Positions 1 to 11,895 of a stretch of DNA of 64,000 bases are shown here, piece by piece. Numbering within the stretch: the first letter of the stretch is position 1; the number at the start of each line of letters is the position of its first letter. The notes beneath the pieces were generated by a model. It had not been told where the DNA came from and did no database searches. It worked only from the letters and a program-made list of their open reading frames with translations. The stretch spans positions 85,166,521-85,230,520 of the forward strand of contig CM067373.1 of NCBI GenBank assembly GCA_034401795.1, in the 5' to 3' direction. This DNA comes from Chaetoderma sp. LZ-2023a. Its lineage: Eukaryota > Mollusca > Caudofoveata > Chaetodermatida > Chaetodermatidae. Position numbers and translations under genes: made by a program.

Positions 1-1461
1 TTACAATCGGTAGTCAGCCGATTTAAGGAATTAGTTACAGACAGCAGAGATGATTCTAAGGTCTGAATACGTTCATTCCTAGTCTTCATTTGGTTATGTA
101 AATCACGATTTTCATGTCTGATCCGATTTAGCTCCGCTGTTGTCAGTTCAGTACGAAGACGCTCATTGTCCTGTGATGAGAGGAGGAGTTTATCGACCAG
201 TTTATCCTCCATATCGCGTATTACTCCTTGAAAGTTACTGCCATGTTTTAATTGCTGGATAGTCTCATTTAGCGCGGTTAATAACTCAATTTGGTGTATT
301 GGTTCACTGGTGGATTTATTACTCGGTAAAACTTTCTCACATTGGACCGACACGCCCGCTACAGAAGTCTCAGCCTGGCAGTCCGTCTGTGTGGCAGTGG
401 AATCAGTCCGCTTATAGTCGCGTACATCAGTGTTACAGGCCTTCGGGGAATTTTGATTGATCTTGCTAAGAAAGTCTGTTGGTATGATAGTACACTTGCT
501 GCACTGAAACACTCTGCTTGTACTAGCAAATAGATATAATTGGTAATGCGGCAGTTTACTACATTTGTAATGGATCAGATGCCTGCACTTTGAGCACTTG
601 ATGGTGTCCTTATTGGACGACTCATCACAGACATGGCAGTTTGACAGTATTGGTGATGGTGTTATTGTTGTTAATGATGCGCGATGATTTTGGGTACTTT
701 GGTCAGGCGATGCCGTAACAGGAAGGTATAGGAGAGCACCACTGTTTGCCAACCTGTCAGCGGCTTCATTACCCTCGTCACCGGAGTGGCCACGGACGTG
801 TGACCAGTTAACGCTAACTTTACTGGACAAGTCAAACAACCGCTGCCAAAGATCTGCATTTTTTCTGCTTGACAAATTGTTTTTTCTCCATTCATGGCAA
901 TAGCTGGTTATACCGTTTATAAGATATTCACTGTCTGACCTTAGCCGTAGTTGAGTAATGTTCAATTTGACCGCTTGCTCTAGAGCTATTATTGCGCCGT
1001 ATAGCTCGGCTCTGTTGTTTGTTGGCTGGACACCGCCCAGTGGCAATGGCTCACTGCAGTTGTGCATGTTGTCTACGCCCCAGTACACACCATAACCACC
1101 CCGCGCACCTGACTCGCCGTTTTCCAGACATGCACCGTCGACATGTACGATAGGAATGTCCTCTGTTAAATCGTGTGAAGGCAGGTGGGGTGGTTGGCGG
1201 GTGGGTGGGATATCTGGGTTGTGTGTGTGACAATACGCTGCGAGCTTGACTGGAGGTTCGTTCAATACATACGATACAACGTCGCCATGGGTGATTTCTG
1301 CTTCGTTCATGAAGCCGACTGCATCGTTCAACGTGATGAAACTGGTATTTGGCGCCGGGGCACTTTTCTACCGATAATTTGCAATCTGACCACGTTGTAT
1401 AAATGCCTGGCTTAAAACCTTTGGCAACTGCATACAGTTTAGATTTCTTACTATCACCCAT
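1..1461 (-). CDS. RNase H1-like / PHD-finger / coiled-coil protein, partial, one frameshift
   Basis: The reading frame is open from 1343 to the window edge (447 codons) and continues off the left end. An ATG at 1461 opens a short segment matching the N-terminal hybrid-binding domain of eukaryotic RNase H1 (LYAVAKGFKPGIYTTW, then CPGAKYQ). At about 1343 the homology moves by +1 into the long frame, so there is one apparent indel. The long frame holds an RNase H fold with all catalytic acids: VHVDGACLENG (~1140), NNRAELYGAI (~1010), LRSDSEYLI (~940), and HVRGHSGDEGNEAADRLAN (~760-810). A C4HC3 PHD-type zinc finger follows (NCHVCDE, CSKCRHLIHYKC, FQCSKC; ~640-490), then a charged, probably coiled-coil tail (~250-1). 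The absence of introns and the mixed domains suggest the first protein of a retroelement rather than a host RNase H1. That assignment is inference. Confidence 0.75.
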
Positions 1462-2249
1462 GACCTGGCTGAATAGGGTTAATGAATGTATACTCACAAT
1501 GTGAAGACAAAGTAATCCAACACGGGGGTTTTAAGCAATGTTCACGAAAACTCCATACACAGTCAAAATACTAAACAATTATGTCCAGCGCGTTAATAAT
1601 TGATACTTAATAGTAAAGAATATGGAATGTAGTTATAAAGTTAACATAACTTCTACACGTCGTTTCAATTAAGTTAAAACTTACACATTGACTAGCAAAT
1701 TAAAATGTTCACGATCGACTTAAAACACATAGATCCGCCATTTTTTAAAACTTTAACTTCACCAGTACACGGTATTCTGCCTGTAGTTATTTGAGACGCG
1801 AAACTATGTAGCCTGTGTTTGTGCTTTGAGGATGCTAGAGTAGCGTACAGCCAGTGTGTGAGTGAGTAATGTGCTATGCATTTCAATCGCTAAGTCAGTA
1901 GGCTTAACTGTTTTGATCTTTAGATTTGCCACTAGTTATTTAGCAGGACATTTGCATTGTCTGCATAAAAATCTGCAACTCACCAGATTGATTGATTTCA
2001 TTAGCAGTCATATGACTATTACAGTCATTACGGCATCTTTACCTCACGGCGTCTGCTCTGTATCCACTCGATCAATGTCACGCACCCAACCGTCCATAGC
2101 ATATGAGTTACATCAAAGTTGCCAGCAACCCAGTGACAGAATCACCCTATTTTTCTCTTCTCCACGAGCCCACCTTGACAATGTAGGATACTGTGGATTG
2201 TGCTAGGCCAATCCCGGGCCCGGTAACCTACGTTATCAAGGCATTACAG
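1462..2249. other. no recognisable gene or repeat
   Basis: AT-rich sequence upstream of the RNase H-like ORF. Only short, composition-driven ORFs are present and none has recognisable domains. It could hold the promoter or 5' leader of the minus-strand ORF, but I see no clear signal. Confidence 0.4.
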
Positions 2250-2541
2250 AATGGACCTTTCCAGTTTATCCATCCGTCATATGATGTCACAATCAACTAC
2301 GTGATGTGTAGAATGACTCCATAATCAATGACGTCATGAATGACGTAGATTAGTACGTCAGGAATGCATAATTGAAGACGGACTAAGCGTTGTTGTATGA
2401 ATTATATTTCTACTATTTAATAACCATTCTGTTGAATATTTTGAAACTAATTTGACTGGGTGTTGTCGCTGCCATTAGTTTCAAAATATTCAACAGCTTA
2501 CCTGTATAGTTTTCTGGAAACTGAGAGTCGATCGATCCCAA
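2250..2541. repeat. palindromic MITE family 1, copy
   Basis: It begins with the family terminus AATGGACCTTTCCAG. TGACGTCA-like motifs follow, then the central hairpin arms (GTTGAATATTTTGAAACTAA and its complement) around 2432-2493, and the distal part ending near GATCGATCCC. The loop is shortened compared with copies beyond 40 kb, and the right terminus is missing. Confidence 0.7.
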
Positions 2542-2640
2542 AACAGGTGATGGTGACATAACCCGTATCGGTACTTGACCCATTGTTGTCTGAATTTATC
2601 AATAAGATTAAAATTCTCTCATAAAGGTGCCCCCTTGCGG

Positions 2641-2765
2641 AGCCAGGAGCGGACTATTTTTGGGGAATATGGCACTGGAATGACTGGTTCGTTTACCGAG
2701 CCAGTCATTCCAGTGGTAGATTTTTGGAGGGTAGTCTTCTCTAGGTCTTCAACTGGTAATTTTCC
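2641..2765. repeat. palindromic MITE family 2, diverged copy
   Basis: Near-palindrome centred at about 2696. The arms contain GGAATGACTGG and CCAGTCATTCC, flanked by GACTATTTTTGG on the left and AGTCTTCTC on the right. Better-preserved relatives lie at about 45.95, 49.48, 59.7 and 63.2 kb. Confidence 0.65.
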
Positions 2766-3390
2766 CAAGACCACAGGGCAGGCCGTCTTGGCCGGCTTAG
2801 GCAGCAAACGGTTAAGACATGATATGTCGAAATTTCTGACATTTCCTTGAATACTAAAGCATTCAATATTAAATTATAGACACTCAAGCAAATTTCATCG
2901 ATGTGTTTTCGACCGGAAGACATGAACAAAATCCCTACCAGTACCTAGGACCTGATAAAATGACATTTCCGTGAATAATTATATACTCAGTGTTCTAGGC
3001 ATTTACGTTCCAAGGTAATCTCATCGATGGTTTTTAACTTATACGTAACGGACATCTAATCAAACGGTCGCAAAAGGTACGTTATTCAGACCAAAGCATC
3101 TGGGATGCGTGTTGCGCCAGTTCCTTTAGACGCATCGATTTTTACTCATGTGTTTACATGAACTGCTATATGTGCGCCAGGTGTCCGTTGTATATTTGTT
3201 TCCTCTTTTTCATACAATTTAAATACATGTTTCCCCTACTCTTTGTCCCGTACTGATTGTTATGAATAGTGGCGTGGCTCTTGGGGGTGGGGTGGGGGTG
3301 GGGGGTGTACGCTATGATCCATCCTGACGCTTTGCTCCGTCGCACCGCATATGCATGAGGTGCGGGGGCGGGTGGCAGATCTCGTATCGC
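2766..3390. other. no gene; guanine-rich tract
   Basis: No coding signal seen. A G-rich run at about 3285-3308 (repeated GGGGTG) lies just before the LINE fragment. Confidence 0.4.
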
Positions 3391-3405
3391 ATCTCTCTGA
3401 ATAAT

Positions 3406-4616
3406 CTAGCAGAAGAACATTTGCATTTTTTTAAATATCTTGTAGTCCTATTATATGCTGATGATACAGTTTTAATGGCAGATACTCCGGATGGGTTACA
3501 AAGTGCTCTAAACTTCTTAAAAAATTATTGTGATGAATGGAAACTTAAAATAAATTACAGCAAGACAAAAACAATGATTTTCTCTAAACGCAAGACAAAC
3601 TCAAACAAAACCTTTTATAATGGAGCCCAGGAGCTTGAAGTAGTCAGTGAGTATCTTTATCTGGGAATTCTCTTTAAAGCCAATGGATCATTCATAAGCT
3701 GTAAAGCAAGAAATGTAAAACAAGGCACTAAAGCTATATATTCTCTACTAAAGAAGACTAGAGAGCACGACATCCCGATCGACTTGGTAGCTGTATTATT
3801 CGACAGAATGATATCACCTATTCTACTTTACGGTTCAGAAATCTGGGGTTTTGAAAATTATGCCCATATAGAAACGTGTAAATAAAATTTAAAAAAATTT
3901 TATTTCATTTAAAACAAAGCACTCCAAACGTAATTATCTATGGGGAATTTGGTATTTTTCCACTGGAAATTACAATTAAATGCAATATGATTCGCTTCTG
4001 GGCGGGACTTGTAAATATGGGTTACGGCAAACTATCATCCATCTTATACTTTTTAGCAACGGATTACATGACAAAGCAAAATAAACGGTTTAAATGGGTT
4101 GAAACTATCAAATCTATTTTGGAGAGCACAGGTCAACTAAGTTTATTTGAGACAGAGCAAATAAATACTAAACAATTAATAAAACAAACCAAACATTTTA
4201 GAACAACAATATATAGAAAAATGGTCTAGAACATTAGCCGAATCATCGCGACTGACGTTTTATAAACAAATTAAATCGAATTTTGAGCCCGAGAAATACC
4301 TAAAATTACTCCCATACCGGGACGCCATAACATTCTGCCACTTTCGTACGCTAAATCACCAACTCGCTATTGAGACAAAGAGATGGATCGGAATAGAACG
4401 CAATGAGCGCCTTTGTAGTATATGCAATGTTATAGAAGATGAAATCCATTTTCTCTTCCACTGTCAGAAATATGTGAGAGAAAGACACCGATATATACCT
4501 CATTATTATGTAAGGGAGAATACATTTGAAAAAACCAAAGGTCTATTCGCAATATGTAATAGACCGATACTAAGCAGGATGTGTAAATACTTACGATTTT
4601 CAAAACAAAAAGCAAC

Positions 4617-4660
<44 letters not shown>

Positions 4661-4661
4661 A
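3406..4661 (+). pseudogene. 5'-truncated non-LTR retrotransposon (LINE) reverse transcriptase fragment
   Basis: The fragment starts just before the RT catalytic box LLYADDTVLMAD (~3450). It continues through the palm/thumb region (KLKINYSKTKTMIFS, YLYLGILF, ILLYGSEIWGF) to 3885. After two frame changes at A-rich runs (~3890 and ~4215), the frame carries the C-terminal region ending in the Cys/His motif CSICNVIEDEIHFLFHC (~4417-4467). Endonuclease and N-terminal RT are missing, as expected for 5' truncation during target-primed insertion. The coding frame runs directly into a (CAA)n tract that may be the tail. The multiple frameshifts make it a dead copy. Confidence 0.9.
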
Positions 4662-4878
4662 AATTAGTTATCAACGACAACAAAAAAACCCCAACAACAA
4701 CAACAACAACAACAACTGCTACTGCTACAGCTACTGCTGCTGCTATTGCTATTGCTATTGCTACTGCTGCTGCTATTGTTACTGCTACTGCTACTCCTTA
4801 AGCGGCGGCATCAACATCATCATCATCATCATCATCGTAACTAAAAAAAATAAAAAATTAATATTAATAATAATAATA

Positions 4879-4976
<98 letters not shown>

Positions 4977-4995
4977 TAATAATAATAATAATTGC
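4617..4995. repeat. microsatellite cluster (CAA)n, (CTA/CTG)n, (CAT)n, (AAT)n
   Basis: Directly visible tracts: CAA at 4617-4661 and 4690-4715, CTA/CTG/TTG-type at about 4718-4796, CAT at about 4811-4835, and AAT at about 4862-4991. They follow the 3' end of the LINE fragment and probably grew from its tail. Confidence 0.95.
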
Positions 4996-5145
4996 AGTAC
5001 TCTCATGTATACAGATCTCTACCGTCACATGATTATCGATTTATGAACCCTCATATTCCGTTTAATAATGGCCTGAGTGAAATAAAGAAAACTGAAAACT
5101 GAAACTGGAAAGTACAAAGACCGGCCTCTAGAGCCGGTGGAGCAC

Positions 5146-6250
5146 ACATAAGGAGTAATGGGGCGTTATAGTCGCTATTGTTCTTTTCATTGGAATGTGT
5201 TTTTAACCAATCAAAACGCTCCATTTCGGTATGCTATTGTTTGGAGAACAATGGCGTCCAGCCCCCCACAAATTTGTGTGTGGCTGTACGTTATTGTTCT
5301 CTAAACAATGGCGTCCAGCCGCACACGTATTTGAGATCTGCAGCACTGTGGAATGTTCTATTATTTTGAATTAGTTAACCCTTAAAATTTTGTATTTTAC
5401 GTTTAAATGTAGTGGCGGCGCTCCCCCCTCCGTGGTTATCAACCATTGTAGGGTAAAAATAATAAGAGAGTAATGTAAAAAAAATAGAGTTTAAGAGGTG
5501 GTCTGATAATGGAGGTCGTAGGAGTATGAGGTTGAGGATGTATGAGGAATTACGGTAGGATATTGATGTATATTTTGAAAATAATTTGACTGTTTCGTCG
5601 CTAACGTTAATTTATTAGTAAACTATTTTGTAGAATATTTAGAGACTAATTTAACTGTAAGTTGTTACCGTCTTAGTAAGCAACAGCTACCAGACAGATT
5701 AGTAACAAAATATTAAAAATAATCTTGTATTAATTGTATGTGGTGTTCGGATGGAATGGTAACCAAGACTTGGTGGTGATGGATTCATAGGATTGTATCC
5801 TGGGTTAAAAAAAAGAAGAAGTTAACCCTTTCACCGATGAATTCCCCATATCTCATTTTCATCGATACCATACAGGAAAACTGTTGAATATTTTGAAACT
5901 AATTTGACGTTGCTAACGTTAATTTATTAAAAAACTATTTTTGTTGAATATTTTGTAGACGTATTCACTCTTAACCGTCATTACACACAAATTGTTTTTT
6001 AAATACTTAATATTTCAATAACGTCAGTCGTTTTAGATGTTGTACGATGGTTAAAATGTGGGACATTATATCTCTGAGGGTTCCGTGTGTTTATAGAATT
6101 GTATGTCGAGCGTACTTATGCTAAAAAGATTTTTTGTTGCGTATAATTTAACCATTACTGACAAATTAGCCATGAGATATGTCCTTAATTGAGATACAAA
6201 CATACCACGTGTTAATAACGAAAGAATGTTAAAGCACCAAGATCAATCTT
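5146..6250 (+). repeat. dispersed repeat, copy A (~1.1 kb)
   Basis: The sequence recurs in inverted orientation at about 24,110-25,215. Shared landmarks are the AATGGCGTCCAGCC segments (~5250-5325), the hairpin with AGCAACAGCTACCAGACAG (~5680), GGTAACCAAGACTTGGTGG (~5758) and TGAATTCCCCATATC (~5838). No protein-coding frame is conserved between the copies, so it is a non-coding or non-autonomous element. Ends are approximate. Confidence 0.8.
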
Positions 6251-6660
6251 TAGTCGAGATACAAACATGTCACGTGTTAAGGAATACTATAAGAATGTAC
6301 CACCCGTCTCATTCTAATATTACAATATTACAATGTCCTCGCCGAGAGGTTTTTAAAAATCGATAATAAAGCGTGCACCCGCTCACCGGCTATTGATGCT
6401 TACCGACGCGTAAAGATTTGGCAATTAAGAGCAACATTACAAGCGTAGTGGCATAATCATAGATGTTCATTTACTACAAATATAAATATATCCTTTTGGC
6501 TACAGAGCAGTGATACGCTATAACCATGTTTTTTACTATATAATTCAGTCCTGCCCTAAGCGACCACCTCATGTTACGTCATTACATGTGTGCTAGTGAC
6601 TTTCTTAACCCTTTTAACCCTTGAATTTCTTCAAGAAAATTTCTATTTTCTTCATATTCA
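6251..6660. other. no recognisable gene
   Basis: AT-rich sequence without domains or clear repeats. A short duplicated phrase (GAGATACAAACAT..CACGTGTTAA) occurs at about 6191 and 6257. Confidence 0.35.
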
Positions 6661-7430
6661 TATTTGTGGTACAAGAGAAGACTATTTTTGAAAACTTATC
6701 ATCGGAATGACTGTCCCTGCAGGCTATCCATTTGTCTAGACATTGCACCAGCAAAGCCCCCCCCCCCCACCCCCCCTCCCACAACCACCATCATCATCAC
6801 CAAGACCCACCACCACCACCACCAGCATCAACACTACACCTACACCCAACACCATGCATTAACCCCACCACCACCACTCCCGCACCCACCAACCCATAGC
6901 GAATTTCTTCATATTCATACTTGCATCTTTAGATAAGGCTATTTTTGAAAATTTATCACCGGAATGACTGACTCTGACAGCTATCCATTTGTCTAGACAT
7001 TGCTGTCGGAATGTGTGAGAGTGCTGTGTTTGAAAAATTGGCATAAAGGTTGGAGAGGGTATGTCAATTAGGGTTTTATAAAGGTCTCGCTGGTATGCAC
7101 ATGTGCCAATACGTGATACTGCTAGTTATACATTGTACCCTTCTGCATGCGTGCATACCCCGGTGTGCGCCCTTATGTGCATGCATGCGCCAGAAGAATA
7201 TTTTTGAAAAGTTATCATCGGAATGACTGGCTCTGCTGGCTATCCATTTGTCTAGAAATTGCGACAGCAAACACCACCCACCAACCACCTACCACCTCCA
7301 CCCCATCATCATCACCAACACTCACCACCACCACGACGAGCATCAACACCACCACCTTCAACACTACTGCCAATAGCACCACCACAGCCAGTACCGACAT
7401 CCACCACCAAACACTAGGCAGCACCCCCAC
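6661..7430 (+). repeat. three copies of a ~90-bp unit, two followed by (CCA)n-rich tracts
   Basis: The phrase TATTTTTGAAAA..TTATCA.CGGAATGACTG, followed by CTATCCATTTGTCTAGA, occurs at about 6685, 6940 and 7198. CCA/CAC-rich tracts follow at about 6760-6895 and 7270-7430. The unit resembles one arm of palindromic family 2. Predicted proteins here are translations of the repeats. Confidence 0.75.
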
Positions 7431-7440
7431 CACCGCATGT

Positions 7441-8045
7441 TGCGGATTGTGACCTCTTGTTGTGGATTGCGGATGCATGTTGAGGATTTGCGGGTGTATG
7501 TTGCGGATTGCGGGCACATGTTGCAGATTGCGGGCGCATGATGCGGATTTGCGGGCGCGTGTTGCGGATGGCAACAAGTATATGTACATGCCTGAACACG
7601 CATACATGCCAAAATGTATGCATACATGTGCGGATGGATGTGGTCCGCATGTTGTGAATTTGCGGGCATATGTTGCGGATTGCGGGCGCATGATGCAGAT
7701 TTGCGGGCATATGTTGCGGATTGCATGCGCATGATGTGGATTGCGTGCATGATGCAGATTTGCGGGTGCATGTTGCGGATGGCAACAAGTATATGTACAT
7801 GCCTGAACACACATACACACCAAAATGTATACGTACATGTGTGAACGCATGCGGTCCGCATGTTGTGAATTTGCGGGAATATGTTGTGGATTGCGGGCGC
7901 ATGATGCAGATTTGCGGGCATATGTTACGGATTGCAGGTGCATGATGCGGATTTGTGGGCGTATGTTGCGGATTGCGGGCGCATGATGCGGATTGCGGGC
8001 GCATGTTGCAGATTTGCGGGCGCATATTGCAGATTTGCGGCTGCA
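7441..8045 (+). repeat. minisatellite built on GCGGATTTGCGGGCGCATGTT-like units
   Basis: Tandem ~20-22-bp units (TTGCGGATTGCGGGCGCATG) are organised in a higher-order pattern with two interspersed copies of a phrase containing GTATATGTACATGCCTGAAC (~7577 and ~7789). A related array lies at 10,555-10,815. Long minus-strand ORFs through this region only reflect the missing stop codons of the repeat and should not be called genes. Confidence 0.9.
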
Positions 8046-8206
8046 GTACATATAATCCTATAGATGGTACAAATTCAATCCCTTTTCTCATTCCAGTTTA
8101 AACATCGCAAAGTGGTTGGACGTGTAACTGCAGAGTAGTTAGTCAGTCAGATTCCTTTGAAGAACCTTGTAACTTGAATACTTGCTAGATTTATCCTATA
8201 ATCAAT

Positions 8207-8824
8207 ATGCCGAGACATAAATTATGTTTTGAATGTGGTTCAACTTTTAATAGGTCAAATGACCTGAAGCGGCATAAGATCTGATTCCATAACGATGAAG
8301 ATAGCAAAAATCTAGACAGTGAAGATGAAGAAATGACAGAGATGAAGAGTGATGATGATGAGCCAGCGGAGTTGGAGAGTGAAGACAGTGATGACTCAGT
8401 GGAGTCTGAGAGTGAAGATGAAGGTGAAGATGAAAAAGAAGCCATAGGCAATGAGGAACTATTTACCATATTCCAAAATATTAAGCAGGTCTTAGACGCT
8501 GAACAATCAGGTTTAGAAGATGAGGATGGTGAAGTGGACACAGACCCAAATGGTGTAGGCAATGTGCCTATTTCCGTATATGCTGATGCTTTAGTTACAA
8601 AGTGTATGGACATAATGTTCCAGTCGAGAAGATTACAGAACTCTACACTCATTAAAATAATTCATCAGGAAATTAAAGATTTTATCGACGAGGGGTACGC
8701 ATACGATGAAGCAGTCTTCTCAGCTTTTCGAAAAAGAGAGTTTCTGATCAAGAAGTACATAAGGAACCATCTAGATGCTGAGGATAATGATGATGATTCT
8801 GACGGTGATGGATCTGATCCATAA
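8207..8824 (+). pseudogene. C2H2 zinc-finger/acidic protein ORF interrupted by an in-frame TGA
   Basis: The ATG at 8207 opens KLCFECGSTFNRSNDLKRH, the start of a classical C2H2 finger. A TGA at 8282-8284 falls between the two finger histidines, and the same frame then runs on without a stop to 8824. The rest is a strongly acidic Glu/Asp/Ser tract (~8300-8560) and a C-terminal segment with hydrophobic and helical character (PISVYADALVTKCMDIMF, FRKREFLIKKYIRNHL). I do not recognise the C-terminal part. It lies inside a candidate mobile unit. It is either a once-mobile gene with a nonsense change, or an ORF restarting at the ATG at 8333. Confidence 0.6.
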
Positions 8825-10440
8825 GGAATCAGTCATCGATAAAATGGATCTCCAGAACATTGACTATTTGTTTATGCTACAGCAACTATATGTTTTATCA
8901 TATGTAATATTTACTTCAATGTAAAAATATGGATACAAATAAAACATTGGTTCTTTATGCACGTGTTGATTTGATGATTGTAGCTTCCCATCCAGGTCCC
9001 CCCACATCCCTCAATATACAAATCGGAGTGCTGATACTGTTGGTGGTGGTGGTGGGGTTGGCGGTTGGTGGAAATAGGTGATGTGGTGGATGATGGTGGT
9101 GGGGTTAATAATTGGTGGTGGGTGTTGGTGCTTAGTGGGTGGTGGTGTTGGTGGTGATAGAGGGATGGTGAAGTTGGTGATGGTGGTGGTGGTGGTGATG
9201 GTGATGATGGTCGGTATTGGTAGTAGGTGGTTGCGGCCGCAATGTCTAGACAATGGTTAGCCAACTATATTATTTTTGTTGTCAGGGTCTCATTGCCTAG
9301 GTACTCATAATGCATTCATACTGTGTGTACCCGGACATCGTAATTTTTCCTAGTTTTATTACCTTTATTTGGCTGACTGGCGAAGTGTTTCAGACATTCC
9401 AGGATCTACTTCCTACCAAAACATTTTGGAAACGATTTGAGCAAAAGTTGATGCAGACAGTCAAATTATTTTAAAAATATTCACTAAATATCATGGAAAT
9501 GATTTGATAGAAAGTTGTTTATAACACCGCAGTCAAATTATTTTCAAAATATTCGTACAATGCACATTGCCGGCCTTGTAAACAAGTATGATAGTATACC
9601 TCATCCCTCGTGCCAGGCAGCACTGTGCTAGCATACCTCATCCCTCCTCCTCCTCACTCGTTCGACCTCAGTTATGCGACCACCTCTACACTCATTCCAT
9701 GGATGTTATTTTCTGATTTTTCAAACCTAAATCGTGGCGCATTGGTAGTTTAAGCGAATAGTTTTGCTACTAATTTGACATAGGACGCTACAATTCGCAC
9801 TAGCGCCTTCGTGCGCACAAACTCTTAAAAATGTGCTGTTCAATGCAACAATTTGACATAGGAAGCCACAATTCCACTTAGTTTCAAAATACTTTTTTAC
9901 TACAACCACGAGGGACTTCATGGACCACCTAATTAATACATTAAACGATACAAGGGTGCTCGTCATTATTCGTCAACGATGACGATGGTGGACATTGTTC
10001 CCACTATTTTTATAACAATTTTTAAAATTTAATAATTAAATGACTGACGCTTTAAAGACCACTCCTTAAATAGGAGATGCATGATTATTATCTATATAAT
10101 ATTATGCATACAACATCGCTTGGCTTAGCTATATATTACCCGCATAGAGATGTACTTTGCTCTCTTTAAAAAAAAATTAAATGACTGGTAGGAAGCCGCT
10201 TAGTTTCATGTTTGAGGGTTTTAGATGAAGGTTAACGCATTTACATACAAATTGAAGGATTAAAAGCAAATCATAGATGCTTTATGCACAATAACGAGGT
10301 GGTCAGAGAAAACATATTTTCCTGGATACGTTTTTAACATGCACAGATTTTTATGCACGTAACAAACTGATCCATCGCGTCTACCCCGTGAACATATCCG
10401 AGATTTTTGCCTGCATGTATGTGTCATTATATGGAGGCCA
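8825..10440. other. non-coding; (GGT)n tract and AT-rich hairpin remnants
   Basis: Contains the (GGT)n-rich right end of the candidate unit (9030-9240). At about 9445-9560 there are degenerate inverted motifs (CAGTCAAATTATTTTCAAAA) related to the family 1 hairpin. Short ATTAAATGACTG phrases start at about 10,030. No gene seen. Confidence 0.45.
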
Positions 10441-10554
10441 GTACGTGACAGTTTTTGATAGGACGATAGTCATCTCACACGAGATTCCTTACATTTTTTT
10501 TGTAGTATAGCGATGTAGTATAAATGTAAATGTTAATGTACATTCAGCTAAAAT

Positions 10555-10925
10555 GTGTTGCGGATTTGCGGGCGTGTGTTGCGGATGGCATCAAGTATAT
10601 GCACATGCCTGAACACGCATACATGGCAAAATGCATGCGTACATGTGCGGCCACATGCGGGTGCGTGTTGTGGATTTGCGGGCTCATGTTGCGGATGGCA
10701 ACAAGTATATGCACATGCCTGAACACGCATACATGCCAAAATGCATGCGTACATGTGCAGCCGCATGCGGGCCATGTGTTGCGGATTTGTGGGCACATGT
10801 TGCGGATTTGCGGCCGCAGTACATATATTCCTATAAATGGTACAAATTCAATACATTTTCTCATTCCAGTTTAAACATCGCAAAGTGGTTGGATGTGTAA
10901 CTGCAGAGTAGTTAGGTAGCCTTAG
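10555..10925 (+). repeat. second minisatellite array plus shared leader
   Basis: GCGGATTTGCGGGC-type units with two copies of the GTATATGCACATGCCTGAAC phrase (~10,597 and ~10,706). A leader nearly identical to 8046-8140 follows (TTCTCATTCCAGTTTAAACA, GCAAAGTGGTTGGA). A ~75-bp sequence (ATAAATGTAAATGTTAATGT) occurs both just before the array (~10,520) and just after it (~10,985), as if the array had been inserted between duplicated copies. Confidence 0.8.
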
Positions 10926-11018
10926 GCAGTCAGATTTCATCTCACGTGATATTCCTTATATTTTCTTGTAGTAGAGCGATGTGGTATAAATGTAAATGTT
11001 AATGTACATTTGGCTAAA

Positions 11019-11327
11019 ATGGCCAGCGGTACAAACTTTGACGGATCAGACACTGGGTATGTGCGATGTCGTTGGTGTTCCATTGACATCCGCGACACCA
11101 TATGCCGACGGTCGAAACACGAGAGGGTCTGTAGGCGTATGATCAAGAAAACAGAACCTAAAGAGATGGTGTACACCTGCAAGGAGTGCTATTGTCTATT
11201 ACCAATCAAACAATGTCGGCATGGTTGTACTGTAATCAGTGATACTCCGACTGATATACAAAAGGCAAACATGACGCAGTTTGTTACCAAACTGACAACC
11301 ACGCCTGTGCGGATTTGCAAAGACTGA
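11019..11327 (+). CDS. small Cys/His-rich putative zinc-binding protein
   Basis: The first ATG at 11019 gives about 102 codons. The N-terminal half has CRWCSIDIRDTICRRSKHERVC and the middle has CKECYCLLPIKQCRHGC. This suggests two zinc-binding clusters, but the spacing does not match a family I can name. The leader upstream is shared with the element holding the acidic C2H2 ORF at 8.2 kb, so both may be cargo of related mobile units. Short length and lack of a family match keep confidence low. Confidence 0.4.
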   Translation: MASGTNFDGSDTGYVRCRWCSIDIRDTICRRSKHERVCRRMIKKTEPKEMVYTCKECYCLLPIKQCRHGCTVISDTPTDIQKANMTQFVTKLTTTPVRICKD

Positions 11328-11819
11328 GACTATTTCAAAACACGGCCCTTTTCAGGCCCCACAAATCATTTGAAAGAAAACTCTTTATCTGTTCAAAAAA
11401 ATAAAATAATGTAACACAGTTTTTACACACAACAACCCTCTTCACACATGCATACGCAAGCACACATTCTGATCCATCAAAAGTCGTCGATGGACACTAC
11501 TGTTCTAAATGGGCATCTGTACGCTATTGTTCGTGGTCGATTAATGCATTGCCATTGACTAGGAACGCATTTTGTTCATATTTTTGAAAATTTTATAAAT
11601 AAATGACTGCCATTTTAAAGACATAAATACGATAGATAACACTATCAATATAATAGCATAGGAAAAATTACTGTGTACGTGTCTGATTTAAAAAAATTAA
11701 ATGACTGGGGAACACATTTTGCTCATATTTTTGAAATTTTAATAATTAAATGACTTCCACTTTAAAGAATCGCCTTAAATACGTGAGATAAAATTATATA
11801 TATATATATATAAAATATA

Positions 11820-11895
<76 letters not shown>

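Larger units (their letters stand above)
7238..9265. mobile_element. possible ~2-kb element with inverted (CCA)n-rich ends around a zinc-finger ORF
   Basis: The left end (CTATCCATTTGTCTAGAAAT followed by CCACC-rich DNA) is mirrored at about 9030-9265 by GGTGG-rich DNA ending AATGTCTAGACAATGGTTAG. Between them lie a minisatellite (7441-8045), a leader sequence also found at about 10.82-10.92 kb, and the acidic C2H2 ORF. The inverted ends, the shared leader and the repeat suggest a transposable unit. I see no transposase and no clear target duplication, so this is inference. Confidence 0.4.

Noticed and set aside
4791-5006. Poly-Ile/Met protein on the minus strand
   Set aside because: Translation of the (AAT)n and (CAT)n tracts.
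7215-8091. Long minus-strand ORFs of 185-278 aa
   Set aside because: They are translations of the minisatellite and (CCA)n tracts, with periodic residues and open in several overlapping frames. No gene evidence.
10544-10900. Overlapping ORFs on both strands
   Set aside because: Minisatellite sequence lacking stops in several frames; no domain content.
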